Part shown: positions 23,491 to 33,084 of the stretch, in pieces
Layout of the letters: every line of letters starts with the position of its first letter
Numbering within the stretch: position 1 is the stretch's first letter
From: Kalaharituber pfeilii
Lineage: Eukaryota > Ascomycota > Pezizomycetes > Pezizales > Pezizaceae
Assembly: GCA_015179045.1 (NCBI GenBank)
Contig: WHUZ01000024.1
Span: 682,001-746,000 of the forward strand
Length of the DNA stretch: 64,000 nucleotides
Direction of reading: 5' to 3'
The notes under the pieces: generated by a model
What the model saw: the letters and a program-made list of their open reading frames with translations, nothing else
Database searches by the model: none
What the model was told of the DNA's origin: nothing
Translations under genes and position numbers: made by a program

Positions 23491-24843
23491 CATCGACAAC
23501 AACCTCCACAGAACGAGTTTCTGGAGCGACTTCGCAACCACAACAAGGTTACTCACGAACCTTACTTGGATCAATAGCTTTCAGTACGCTGATTCTGTTG
23601 ATCCAATTTTTATCCCGAAAAATTGTTTTTGCCACGTCGGCCACACGCGACGTGACTTACCCACAACCACTCACTGATCGGTCAAACATGGCAACATGAG
23701 CTTCCATAGAGGTTCAAGGGGTGGCCACCGAGGAAATCGGTTCGTACCGGTTACTCCACAGCCACCAGCACCTAAAACACCACCACCGCTACCATCAAAC
23801 CAATCAATACCGCCACATGCTCGCCTACCACTGAACTTCAACTCCTCAGCCAAGGAATGGGCAGCCCAACTTCAAAAGACATCGCCAGCTTTTGTCTTAG
23901 ATGTGGTGCACAATCTTTTGTATGAGATAGCAGTGGCAGAAAGGGCAGATCTTGAGGAGAGATATGAGCTGGCGCATCTGCACTTAAGAATATCCAACTC
24001 TTCACAAGTTCTATTCGCGAAAAGTACTATGGAGTTGAGCCATACTCTACCAAACTAAACATGTCTATTCCACCTATGCGTAATGTGGATACGCAAACAG
24101 AGCGACCCTCATATGCAGAAGCGGCTGCCCAAACCTCCACAGCTCCCCCAAAGATCAGGCCAGACCCTTCCACCCCACCCAGGGTTAAGAAGAGAGACCC
24201 ACCTGCCTGTGCCAAAGGAAAGACAACCACCTCCAGGGCCACTTCTACTACAAAGAGCAAGCCCCTTTTACCAAAAGCCAGAACTACGACCTTTGACTTC
24301 AGCAATAGTAGTTCATGGGATAGCAGTGACCAAGAGGCTGGGGAACGTTTGGAAGTGGTTGTATGTGGATAATGAACTGGGCACAAAAATTGCTGGGACT
24401 AGATGGCTGTTGAAGCAAGAGAGGAGGGAGGGAAAGGTGACTAGTTCTGTTGTTGTTTACCTGGAGGGGGCAGGGAGGACTAGTCAAATACCAGTGACTC
24501 TACGCATCGGAGGTAAGAAGTACAGATGGAATGCGTATGAGTGGGATAGGGGAAGCAAAGACAAAGGAAAGCAGGTGGGTAGGGCTGGGGAGGATACAAT
24601 AGAGACTGATTAAGAATCCATTGTATGTATTTTTGCGCTTGGTTCACTGTCTGTCTGCATTTGTTCATCTGCAGCCACGGTGAAGTCGGGTAGATAGATA
24701 AGTAGCATGCGTGATCCGGCCCACAATCCGGCGTCACAGACCTGCCTCCGGGTAAAAAGGGGTCCTGCCATAGGCTGAGAGCCTCTATGCGGGGTTACGT
24801 GATCAAAAAAAAAAAGAAAAAAAAAAAAGAAAAAAAAAAAAAC
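23491..24843 (+). mobile_element. ORF1-only non-LTR element (half-LINE-like), 1353 bp, family C tail
   Basis: The element is inserted in a minus-strand LTR-like repeat: CTTAGGACAAC (23480-23490) and CTTAGAACAAC (24844-24854) are the 11-bp target duplication, and the interrupted repeat continues on both sides. It has a 5' leader of about 200 bp, a Gag-like ORF1, a 3' UTR of about 180 bp and the family C end (CTCCGGGTAAAAAGGGGTCC, TGCCATAGGC, ATGCGGGGTTACGTGATC) with an impure A-tail. No endonuclease, RT or RNase H is present. It must have been moved by the machinery of a related LINE, presumably recognising the shared tail (inference). Confidence 0.8.
23696..24613 (+). pseudogene. Gag-like ORF1 protein with frame changes
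   Basis: Three overlapping frames make up one ORF1: 23696-24058 (glycine/arginine start MSFHRGSRGG, a proline-rich stretch, and an acidic amphipathic segment AERADLEERYELAHLHL), 24061-24372 (TQTERPSYAEAAAQT, then a basic, serine/threonine-rich stretch) and the C-terminal block to 24613 (IAGTRWLLKQERREGKVTSS, VVVYLEGAG, WNAYEWDRG). The junction TAAACATG at 24056-24063 could be a genuine stop-start between two short cistrons or a frameshift; the change near 24340 is best read as a frameshift. The C-terminal block matches 20534-20824. ORF1 proteins of this group bind the element RNA. Confidence 0.7.
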
Positions 24844-24910
24844 CTTAGAACAACGCTTGGTGCTTGACCTTTGAGAGGGCAGCTCTTGCTGGCCCTTATA
24901 GTCAATCCTG
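24844..24910 (-). repeat. LTR-like repeat, minus-strand copy, part 2
   Basis: CTTAGAACAACGCTTGGTGC, TTGACCTTTG and GGGCCTTATA-like sequence continue the repeat broken at 23490. Confidence 0.55.
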
Positions 24911-24988
24911 CGTGCCTTCCATCTATTGTCTAACTTGCTATGATATCATGTTCTATCATGGATATCCCTCAGCCATTGCCTCGCCTCA

Positions 24989-25096
24989 TCTAGAGGTCCA
25001 TCCGGTGGCTGTGCTCCTGGAGGCCCGTTCAGTTGTTCTACTCCTGGAGGTCCATTCGGTGGCTTTGCTCCTAGAGGTCCGTCCGGTGGCTGACAC
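24989..25096. repeat. 27-bp minisatellite, four units
   Basis: Units start at 24989, 25016, 25043 and 25070 with the pattern CTRGAGGTCC...CGGTGGCTNTGCTC. The 27-bp period keeps frame on both strands: plus reads LLEVHSVAL-like 9-mers, minus reads SRSKATEWT-like 9-mers. It may derive from a repeat-containing part of an LTR element. Confidence 0.75.
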
Positions 25097-25380
25097 TGCT
25101 ATGACCATGCCACCAGAATCGGCCAGATCCTTGCAATACACATCCATGCCCAACCCATGTTTCATTGCCAGACTGTAGCTATCGGTTGATCAGGCCGAAT
25201 TGTCACTAGCAGCTTTACAGCTCAATGTGTGGATATCCCCTTCCAGGTAGGCCTTGACAAATATCGTCCAGCTCTGCCTCTATGTCTGCCTCTTGATTCC
25301 CATATACCCCAGCTATTTTCCTCCCTCAGAATTCGACTACCACATGCAAATCCTTGCCCTGTATTCCTATATTATGATAT

Positions 25381-25421
25381 TTTTTTTTTTTTTTTTTTTT
25401 TTTTTTATATCATTACTCGCA
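25381..25421 (-). mobile_element. family A LINE terminus, 15 nt plus 26-nt homopolymer
   Basis: Between perfect 14-bp duplications CTATATTATGATAT (25367-25380 and 25422-25435) lie 26 T and ATATCATTACTCGCA. That is the complement of the last 15 nt of family A with its A-tail; even the hairpin is missing. Confidence 0.88.
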
Positions 25422-25435
25422 CTATATTATGATAT

Positions 25436-25592
25436 GCTTACCTTCTTGACATAGGCCACAATTTTCCGGCGACGTAGGCGGTTTTGAAGGCCGCATGGAA
25501 CGCCGTTCCTCCTTCCAGCACCCTCCATTTCTCACGCTATAGCGGAGTCTTCCCTCTATTGGGTAAGTTTCTTGGTCTCGTTTCCAATTCCT
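25436..25592. other. unassigned host sequence between insertions
   Basis: No gene or recognisable element is visible here. Confidence 0.3.
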
Positions 25593-25604
25593 AAGGCTGA
25601 GACA

Positions 25605-25885
25605 GGGGAAGGAATGATAAAGGAAAGGGCCTGGTGACGGCCGGCCACGTGGATATGGTTGGGAAGGACACAATGGAGACTGATTAAGAACCCATTGTGT
25701 GCAAATGCTTTGTCCATTCACTGTACCTGCACCTTGTTCACCTGCAGCCACGGTGAATTCAGGTAGACAGGTAGATAGCCACATCCGGCCCACAATTCGG
25801 TATCACAGACCTGCCTCCGGGTAATAAAGGGGTCCTGCCATAGGATGACAGCCTGTATGCGGGGTTATGTGATCCAAAAAGTAAA
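25605..25885 (+). mobile_element. family C LINE, 5'-truncated, 281 bp
   Basis: From the last codons of ORF1 (GACACAATGGAGACTGATTAA, as at 24593-24613) through the same 3' UTR and family C end as the ORF1-only element. It lies between perfect 12-bp duplications AAGGCTGAGACA at 25593-25604 and 25886-25897. Its body follows ORF1 directly by the tail, so it is a second copy of the ORF1-only lineage. Confidence 0.87.
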
Positions 25886-26416
25886 AAGGCTGAGACAACG
25901 TTATATACCCCTTTCGAGTTGGTAAATGGGATTGCGCCTTTGCACTCTTCTTTTTTTTTTTTTTGATCACGTAACCGGCATACAGGTTGTCAGCCTATGG
26001 CAGGGAAGTCCTTTTTACCTTAAGTCCCTTCGGTAAGCTTCCATTCCCTTCAGAACCAACTACCGATAACTACACCCGCCGAGTTGCAATCCATGCGCTT
26101 GCCTGTGCACAGTGACATTACGACCCTTAGGCTCCCCACGTGACTCGAAGCAGGTCAAGAATAGAAAATGCCAGAAAGCTGATGGGAGCAATGATGGGGA
26201 TAGGAGGAGGGCAGTGGCGGCTGAGGCGAGGAGCTGGAGCCAGATGTGCACAGGGATGGTGACGGTAGTGGCGATGTGGGGCTCCGAAATCGGATGGAGA
26301 GTGCATAAGGAGTGGCGGAAAAGTTGCAATATCAGGAACTGAAAGCGGGGGGGGGGGGGGCAGTAGGGGAGAACGTAGATTGGGTCGCAGGAGTGGAAAG
26401 CTCCGAGGTGGCCTTA

Positions 26417-26600
26417 TTTTTTTTTTTTAAAAAAAAAACACGTAACCCCGCTTACGGCACTAAGCCATGGCAGGGTCCCTGGGCAAGCCCTCATAGCCCG
26501 GAGACAGGCTAAAAGAAATTCCTACGTACATGGCCTCACCGCGCCGTTGATCCCCGCTCTCCTACCTTCTAGAACTTGACCCCCATTCTCCTACCTTCTA
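26417..26600 (-). mobile_element. family B LINE 3' fragment with T-then-A tail
   Basis: A perfect 15-bp duplication TCCGAGGTGGCCTTA lies at 26402-26416 and 26601-26615. Within it are 12 T and 10 A, then the complement of the family B end (CACGTAACCCCGCTTACGGC), the GCCATGG block and two UTR units of the TTCTAGAAGGTAGGAG type. Confidence 0.88.
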
Positions 26601-27633
26601 TCCGAGGTGGCCTTAAACATGGCGACCTTGGGGACCCAAAGGGGTTTGGCGATATTTGGATAGGAGATTGCAGAGTAGAAGAGGAGGAAAGAGGTAGAGA
26701 CTTTTTTTTTTTTGTAATTACCATTACTCGCGTGCCGCCCTGTGGGCTATGGCGAGATTAAGTACATAAGGGAGAAAAAAAAGGTGAAACAGAATTTAGA
26801 GAAAAGGAGAAAATGTGATAAGGAGATTAGAAACAGCCTGTCCCACTCCTTAACGTTCTATCCGCCTCATGAGTTCCGCCAGTGGGTTCCCCTCTCCTTC
26901 GCCCATCTTCGGTGGACGGAGTATCGCTTCCAGCCCGCCGGGCCACCTTTTTCTCCATTCCCTGCACCTGTCCCAATCCTGTGGCGTCGCTTCCTCCTCG
27001 TTCCCACACCACCTGCATTCTGGTCCGTCCATCTTGCCTAACTTGTATCCCACGCTCGCAGGCCTTTGCCCCCTATTAAACCAGCCAGTGTTTGCACTCC
27101 ATAACCCAGCCTCTGTAGGGGCCTATAACTCAAGCCCAGCCTGTTCCTCTCCTCCGCTCACTGTGCCTTAGCTTGCTGGCGTATGCTCGCCTCTGTGACA
27201 ATTTCATCCTGCATGAAGGTGCTGATCTTGGTTGCCTTGTCTGCTTCTTCGTTTCCCTCTATTCCCTTGTGTCCTTTGACCCACATTACGGCCACATCAA
27301 GCCCCCTCTCGCTATCCTGTCCTCCCATGCCATCCTGACCGCGCTGGCTGGCCCATCTGGTGTCGGTTTCCTTCTGCGATCTTCTGTAGCCTTCTGATGG
27401 CCACCTTGGAGTCTGAAATTATGAGTAGCTCCCCATCCCCGGACTCTAGGGCTTTTGCCATAGCTACCAGTTTTGCGTCGTTGACGGCCGCTCTGGCACC
27501 CATATAGAGGGACTTCTCCCCCCTGCTTGACATGTCCCCGCCCCAGTTCTCTCCTCCGTTCTGCTGCCGTCTGTGTAGGTTCCTACCCACCCTTTGTCTT
27601 CTGCATCTGCAATGGCCCTTTCCCACTCCCCCT

Positions 27634-27980
27634 GTGCCGATGGTGCGGCAAAGAAGAAGAGACGACAACACACGTCTGGGAGAGATGCAGGGTAGGGAAA
27701 GTTCAAACAGAAATGGCCGGGGAGTCAGGCAGAGGCGAGACCACCCAAAGAGAAAGAAGGCAAGGGGGGGACCTACTGGTGGACATGCTGACATGGGCGA
27801 GGACATGACGAATACCAGCTCACCTATCATTTTCCTTGACTACTCACCGTGTTATTTATTCCTTTATGGGCGAGGACAGGACGAACGAAGTCAGTTCATT
27901 ATCTTCTAGTCTATTTCTGTCACTTATTTCTTATGTACCTAATCTCGTCATAGCCCACAGGGGCGGCATGCGAGTAAAGA

Positions 27981-28013
<33 letters not shown>
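27634..28013 (+). mobile_element. LINE 3' fragment with zinc knuckle, family A tail
   Basis: It begins in the zinc-knuckle codons (LCRWCGKEEETTTHVWERC) and runs through a short C-terminus and UTR to the hairpin (CTCGTCATAGCCCACAGGGG) and 30 A. TCCCACTCCCCCT (27621-27633) and TCCCACCCCCCCT (28014-28026) form a 13-bp duplication with one difference. It interrupts the RNase H region of the minus-strand LINE in the codons for EWERAIADAE. Confidence 0.85.
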
Positions 28014-28018
<5 letters not shown>

Positions 28019-30079
28019 CCCCCCCTTCTCCGACGTCGCTGGGGATGAGGTGAGTGTTGCCAGTGGGAGTGATTCGCTGTGGTTTAGATTCTCTCTCATG
28101 TAGCGGTGGCTCTCCTCTTCTATCAGTGTCTCTTCCCTGAACTTAGGACCCTGGCTTCCACTCGCGTACGTTCACCCTCTACGAAGGTCTGGACTGATTC
28201 CAGGCTCGCCAGGCCCTCCACCACATCTCTCCGTGTACCTCACGGGGCGCCGGTAATCACCCTCGCCACCGTGTATTGCCATCTCTCTAGGTCCCTCAGT
28301 TTATTTTCGTATGGGGCCCCCTGTGCATAGTCTCTCCATGCCCAGCTGCCCCATGTGGCTACCACCCTAGCTATACTTGTGTATAACTGCCTTCTCCTAG
28401 TGGGTCCCAACTGTGCTAGCCTCGTTGCCACTCTCCAGACTGCCTTGCCTAGCTCCAGTCTTTTTTCGAAAGTGTGCATCAAACTTCAGCTCCCAATCTA
28501 TGTGCAGCCCTCCCAGCCGGTAGTCTGGTCCTTTAACTCCTATTTACCAGAGTCTCTCTCTTTCCCTAGTCCAGCTCATAGCCTTCCCAGGCCGCTTCCT
28601 CTGTCAGTTGTGCCTGATGTGATTTGATGGCCTTCCTCGGCTTCAGAAGTGTCTTGTCTGAGAGGGTGCTGTGGAAGTCATCAACGTATGTGCGAGTGAA
28701 CATTCTCTGGCTCGCTTCCCTGACTGCTGGCTGTATTATAATCAGAAACAGTGCTGGAGATAGGGGTGAGCCTTGCGGTGTGCCATCTACCATTCTCGCT
28801 GATGCTCGTCTCTTGCCGTCCCAGGATAGGTGGAATGTCGTGGGTTGTAGGAAACCTTCTATGAAGGCTGCTAGGTTGCTGTTTACTTTCGAACTTGTGT
28901 GACCACCCTGTCTCATCGTAGGAAGTTGAACGCAGACCTGATGTCATCTCCGGCCAATGCTACCCACTCCTTCCTATCCAGGCGGCTGCTGATCTTTCGT
29001 CTGTCCCTCCTCTTCTTGAGAATCATTACGACTTCGAACCCTCTACTGAAGCTGTAGTCCCCGTTGACGTAGTCCACAATTCTTTCTCTGACTGCCTCCC
29101 AAAGTTTCCAAGTAGCTTTAGTAGGCCATACTGTATGCCATCGAGGCCAGGGGCAGATCTCGATTTAGTCTTGCTCAGGGCCTTGTCAATTTCCTTCCTG
29201 GCTCTCTCTCGGGCCGTCCGGGTTCGGTGTCACAGTCTGTGTGCTGTCTCCTGTAATGAAGTTTTCCTGGTCCGTGCCTGGTATTCCCATCATCTCCTTC
29301 TGCCGGAATGGGACCCTAGCTAGCCTGAAGACGTCTCACGGGAACTCTATCCTCTCCTCCTCTACGTATTCTTCCCAGGAGGTCCTCTTCTTTTCTCTGA
29401 TGATCTCCCTTAGGATTCTCCTCGCTCTTGTTCCTTCTGCTGACACTCCACTGTCCCTGTGCAGTATCCTTCTGACCATCCTTCTGGCTTCCTTGACTTC
29501 TCTGTCGAACCATCGCTTGGACCTTCCTGTGACTCTCGCCTCCTTCGTGACCTGCTTACTTAAATCCATTAGCATCTCATAACTGTCTGCTCCCTCCTTG
29601 GAGGGGGGTGTCTCCCCATGTTGCCACGAACTCCTCCCATTTGTCCCAGTCCGTTGTCATTAGGACTCTGGTGTCATCATTCCTAATCGTACTCAGCTGG
29701 TCCCTGACCATGGCATGGTCTGAGCCGGCAATCCATATGACCTCCGTGCTCTTCCAGTCTCCCGCTCTGGTGAAGACCAAGTCTAACAGTGCCTTCCTGG
29801 TGTGTCTTTCTACCTGGCGAGTCCAGGTAGTCGTTCCTTTCTTGATTTGCTGTTGGAGTCCTTGGATCTCCAGTCCTTCCTTCAGTACCCTTCCCCTGTG
29901 GTCTTGCCTATCCGACCAGTCCCTGTGGTGGCTATTGCAATCGCCTATAACCAAGTCTATTGGGCCGATTCCTTCTAGCTCCTTCTCGATGTCTGTGTCC
30001 TTGTTACAATACACTCCTGCTATCTTCCTTCCCTTCGTTTCTATCACCACGTGCCCTCCTTCTCCCTTCACGAGGTAGA

Positions 30080-30261
30080 TTTTTTTTTTTTTCTAATATC
30101 TTTACTCGCTTGCTGCCCCTGTGGGCTATGGCGAGGTTAATTACATAGGAGATAATTAGGAAAAGGGAAAATAAATTGAAGTGACGACCCCCTACTGCTG
30201 GGCTCCCTGATTGATAGGAAAAGGAAAATATGCATAAGCGACAATAATAATGGACTAAAGC
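30080..30261 (-). mobile_element. family A LINE 3' fragment, 182 bp
   Basis: Perfect 12-bp duplication TCACGAGGTAGA at 30068-30079 and 30262-30273. Inside: T-run, TAATATCTTTACTCGCTTGC and the complement of the hairpin. It landed within a few bases of the 5' edge of the LINE at 26702-30265. Confidence 0.88.
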
Positions 30262-30847
30262 TCACGAGGTAGAGACTGGAGGGAGTGGAGGTTGGTGTGG
30301 GCCAGAGAGCAGAACTGTAGGTTTGAATCAGTAGCAGGGTGCATGCAAAGCATGGTGAGTTATGCCATCCCAGAGGGAGTGGATGAGATGTCGTGGGGTG
30401 GGGAATGTGAGAAGGTGGATAGCGAAGAAGTAATAGGGGATGGCAGAAAGGGTGGGGGTTAGAAGAGTGGGAGATCTGAATGGAATGGGGCCACCTTCTG
30501 TAGCCTGACCATCATACCTCAAGGCCCCAGCGCCTTTCTACACCTTCGCATCTGCCTTTTCATTACCCTTGATTCCAGTGTGTGCCTTCACCCAGGTGAG
30601 CTTCAGAGCCCTCCAGTCCCTTAGCCTCCGCCTCTTCTCGAAAGCTGCCTGAGAGTCTGCAAGCAGCAGCACCTTCGCCCTGTTGCCAACAGCCTCCAGG
30701 GCACCCCTCATGCCTGCAACCTCACCATCCCACACTGCTGCTTTCATGCCGACCCAACGGCTCCCCTCTGCCTCGCCTGCCACCACCTGTTGCCAGCACT
30801 ACCCATCACCTACTCCTCCTTTCTCATTGCTGCCATCTGTGAAGATT

Positions 30848-31424
30848 TTTTTTTTTTTTTTTAATCACATAACCCCGCTTGTAGCACTTGGCCATGGCAG
30901 GGTCCCTGGGCAAGCCCTCATATGATAGCCCGGAGACAGGCTAAACTAACTCTCTACGTACATGGCCCCCACGCGCCGTCGCCCCCGCTCTCCTAGCTTC
31001 TAGAACTTGACCCCGCATTCTCCTACCTTCTAGAACTTGACCCCAGCGAAGAAACGTCATACTCCTCCCCATTCTCCGCCTTTCTTTTCCAATCCTTTCC
31101 CATGTCGCTCCACCTCTCAAAACCTTCTGGGCGGTTCTCCTGACTTCTGCATCGGAAAGCGAGATGCTCCCCCGTTTGCACCTCCCCACACCTGCACCTA
31201 TCCGATTCCGCCACCCCTAGCTTCTTCAACCACCTAGCACACCTTCCTCGCTCCAGTCGCAATGCAGTGAAGTTTGATGTCGCCACCCTACTCCACTCCA
31301 TGACCTTTCCTCCTCCAAAGCCCTCCACTTCTCTCTTCTCCTTCCTCCACGCCTTCACCCTCTGGCGCACCCCACTTCCGGTGGCCACCTCCTTCCCCTG
31401 CATCACCGTCCCCTTCTTCGCCCA
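30848..31424 (-). mobile_element. family B LINE, 5'-truncated, 577 bp
   Basis: Perfect 15-bp duplication CCATCTGTGAAGATT at 30833-30847 and 31425-31439. On the minus strand the C-terminal part of ORF2 is open (31023-31406): a basic segment VKAWRKEKREVEGFGG, then a zinc knuckle CRCGEVQTGEHLAFRC of C-x-C...H...C type. It is followed by the UTR with two TTCTAGAAG units, the family B tail and a T-run. It splits the RNase H codons TDG / SNEKGG of the host LINE. Confidence 0.9.
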
Positions 31425-31675
31425 CCATCTGTGAAGATTGCCATTGAGTCACCTTTGGCCTCCCTGGAAGCCTTCTCCCACTTGGCTGGGGAGTCCTTGC
31501 ATGGCTTCAGGTCTACAACCTCTAGCTCTACTGGGGTAACTGTCCGTCCACATGACATTGTTTCCTCCTCATCTACCTCAAGTGTGCTGGCCATCTTTCC
31601 ATCTACTGACTCAAACCCGTCGTTCTTCTCTGTAGCGTAGCCTAGGCTAAAGTCTCTCCAGTCTCTCCCCTTCTC

Positions 31676-31979
31676 ATGGAAGCACAGGATAGGGAGAGCC
31701 GCCGGACCGGAATGCCGATGGTGCAGAGAGGAGGAAGAGACCATTACACACGTTTGAGCAGGTGCCGGGTATGGAAAAGAAAATGGCCTGGGGGAAGGGA
31801 CGCACTACTCAAACTCCGAGAGGGGGTGAGGAGAAAGGACTCGCTTCTGGCGTTAATGAGGTGGATAGAAAACTAGGGGACATCTTTAGGGACTGGTATC
31901 TTTTCCTTTTATACTCCCCTCTTTCTTCTCTTATCTCTTATGTACCTTAACTCGCCATAGGGCGGCATGTGAGTAATGA

Positions 31980-32021
<42 letters not shown>

Positions 32022-32022
32022 T
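31676..32022 (+). mobile_element. LINE 3' fragment with zinc knuckle, damaged hairpin, T25-A17 tail
   Basis: Perfect 12-bp duplication TCTCCCCTTCTC at 31664-31675 and 32023-32034. It starts in ECRWCREEEETITHV codons and ends with CTCGCCATA GGGCGGCATGTGAG: six bases of the inner stem and loop are lost. GTAATGA then leads into 25 T followed by 17 A. Confidence 0.87.
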
Positions 32023-32192
32023 TCTCCCCTTCTCCCCTTCCCTGTCTGGGTCTGAGGCTTCAACTCCCCTGAAGCTTTCCGACCATAGGTCCCCTACCCC
32101 TGTAGGGACCCTCGCTGACCTCAGCGTTTACCTCGTTTGGCCCTGATCAAGGATCTTCGATACACTCTCTACTTCACCAACGGCCTCAGCCT

Positions 32193-32260
32193 CTCGCCAT
32201 AGCCCTTAGGGCGGCATGCGAGTACTGATATAAAAAAAAAAAAAAAAAAAAAAAAAACAT
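32193..32260 (+). mobile_element. family A LINE tail-only insertion, 68 bp
   Basis: Hairpin CTCGCC ATA GCCC TTA GGGC GGC AT GCGAG, then TACTGATAT and an A-run ending in CAT. GGCCTCAGCCT at 32182-32192 and 32261-32271 is the duplication. It lies in the RT thumb of the family C LINE. Confidence 0.87.
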
Positions 32261-32744
32261 GGCCTCAGCCTTTACTCTGGCTGCCCCTCGGACTGCACCA
32301 GTACAATTGCGAAGTGCCTGATATTGCCACCTCTCAAACTCCTCTCTCCATTGTTTTTGGCCTCTCCCCTGATCTCAGGGCCCCACAAGGCCACCTCTCT
32401 CACCATGCCAGTATAACATGCTTTTCACGGTGATAGTGGGCTCATGCCCCACTGCGAGTTTCCTAGTCCAGATAGGTCCCTCAAGAGTTCCCTGGCCTTG
32501 TCAATCTGGCTCTTCCAGTGGTCGCTGAAGTCACGGGTGCTATCACAAATCACTCCTATCCATTTGCTCCTTTCACCGCATCGGCTCTCTTTTTGGCCTT
32601 CTTGCCAATGACTAGGACCTCCTCCTTTGAAGCTTCAAGTGGCAGCTCATGAGCCGGAGCCACCTCCCTGATTACTCCTGCAATTCTATCCTCGATCCTC
32701 TTCATGTCCTTGTCTCCTTCTGGGTCCCAGTTTACCACACCTTC

Positions 32745-33084
32745 ACGAGGCTAAGGAGGCGGAAGGGGATGGCAAGGGTGTGGGAGGCAAAGAGTGGTAG
32801 GAGGGAAGGGGCAGATTGCAAATGTGGGAAAAGGAAGACGGCGGAACATCTCGCCTTCAGATGTGAAGCTGTGGGATACCCAGGAGGGGGGAAGGTGGGA
32901 GGACATGGAGCAGGGAAGGTGGGTGGAGAGGCAGGAGAATGGTGAAGAGGTAGACATCCTCGAGCAGCTGTTCTCTCTACTCCATCAAGGTATAGAGAGA
33001 GAGAGGATCGTGTAGATAGCCTGGTAGTTTCTGTTTTGCTTGCCTCCTTATCGCCATAGCCCCCAGGGTGGCATGCGAGTAATG

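Larger units (their letters stand above)
26702..30265 (-). pseudogene. LINE ORF2 on the minus strand, 5'-truncated in the endonuclease, family A tail
   Basis: The duplication GAGGTAGAGAC at 26691-26701 and 30266-30276 marks one insertion into the family C LINE. Order on the minus strand: partial endonuclease with KGRKIAGVYC and VIGDCNSHHRDWSD (29.6-30.07 kb), linker with WKSTEVIWIAGSDHAMV, RT with GTPQGSPLSPALF and TRTYVDDFHS (28.6-28.9 kb), thumb/linker RRRQLYTSIARVVATWG (28.2-28.5 kb), RNase H with YTDGSR, DAKLVAMAKALE and IISDSKVAI (27.3-27.7 kb), the Zn region at about 27.0 kb, and the hairpin tail at 26720-26752. Frameshifts break ORF2 in several places (for example near 29.3-29.6 and 28.5 kb). 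In RNase H the usual DAEL is DAKL: the catalytic Glu is Lys. Two younger insertions sit inside (27634-28013, 30080-30261). Confidence 0.82.
25951..32744 (-). pseudogene. family C LINE on the minus strand, split by nested insertions
   Basis: The 3' end is at 25951 (T-run, GATCACGTAACCGGCATACA, CAGCCTATGGCAGGG). Going upstream come a UTR (to 26701), then after the gap made by a 3.6-kb LINE, an RNase H domain at 30.5-30.8 kb (LLLADSQAAFEK, LTWVKAHTGIKGNEKADAK) joined across a family B insertion to AIFTDGG at 31.4 kb. Then comes an RT-RNase H linker (31.4-31.7 kb) and an RT thumb at 32.3-32.74 kb (VVNWDPEGDKDMKRIEDRI, SKEEVLVIG, WIGVICDSTRDFSDHW). It differs clearly from the CRWC-type LINEs in sequence. 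It ends upstream against a plus-strand fragment at 32745, so the RT core and endonuclease are missing. Stops and frameshifts make it inactive. Confidence 0.72.

Noticed and set aside
22500..24910. Complete LTR retrotransposon
   Set aside because: Only parts of one repeat in opposite orientations are visible; no gag-pol, primer-binding site or paired direct LTRs found.
25381..25406. Poly(T) and poly(A) runs as CRISPR-like or simple repeats
   Set aside because: They are homopolymer tails bounded by LINE termini and target duplications; there are no regularly spaced repeats in the window.
29608..30078. 156-codon plus frame
   Set aside because: Antisense shadow of the endonuclease region of the minus-strand LINE.
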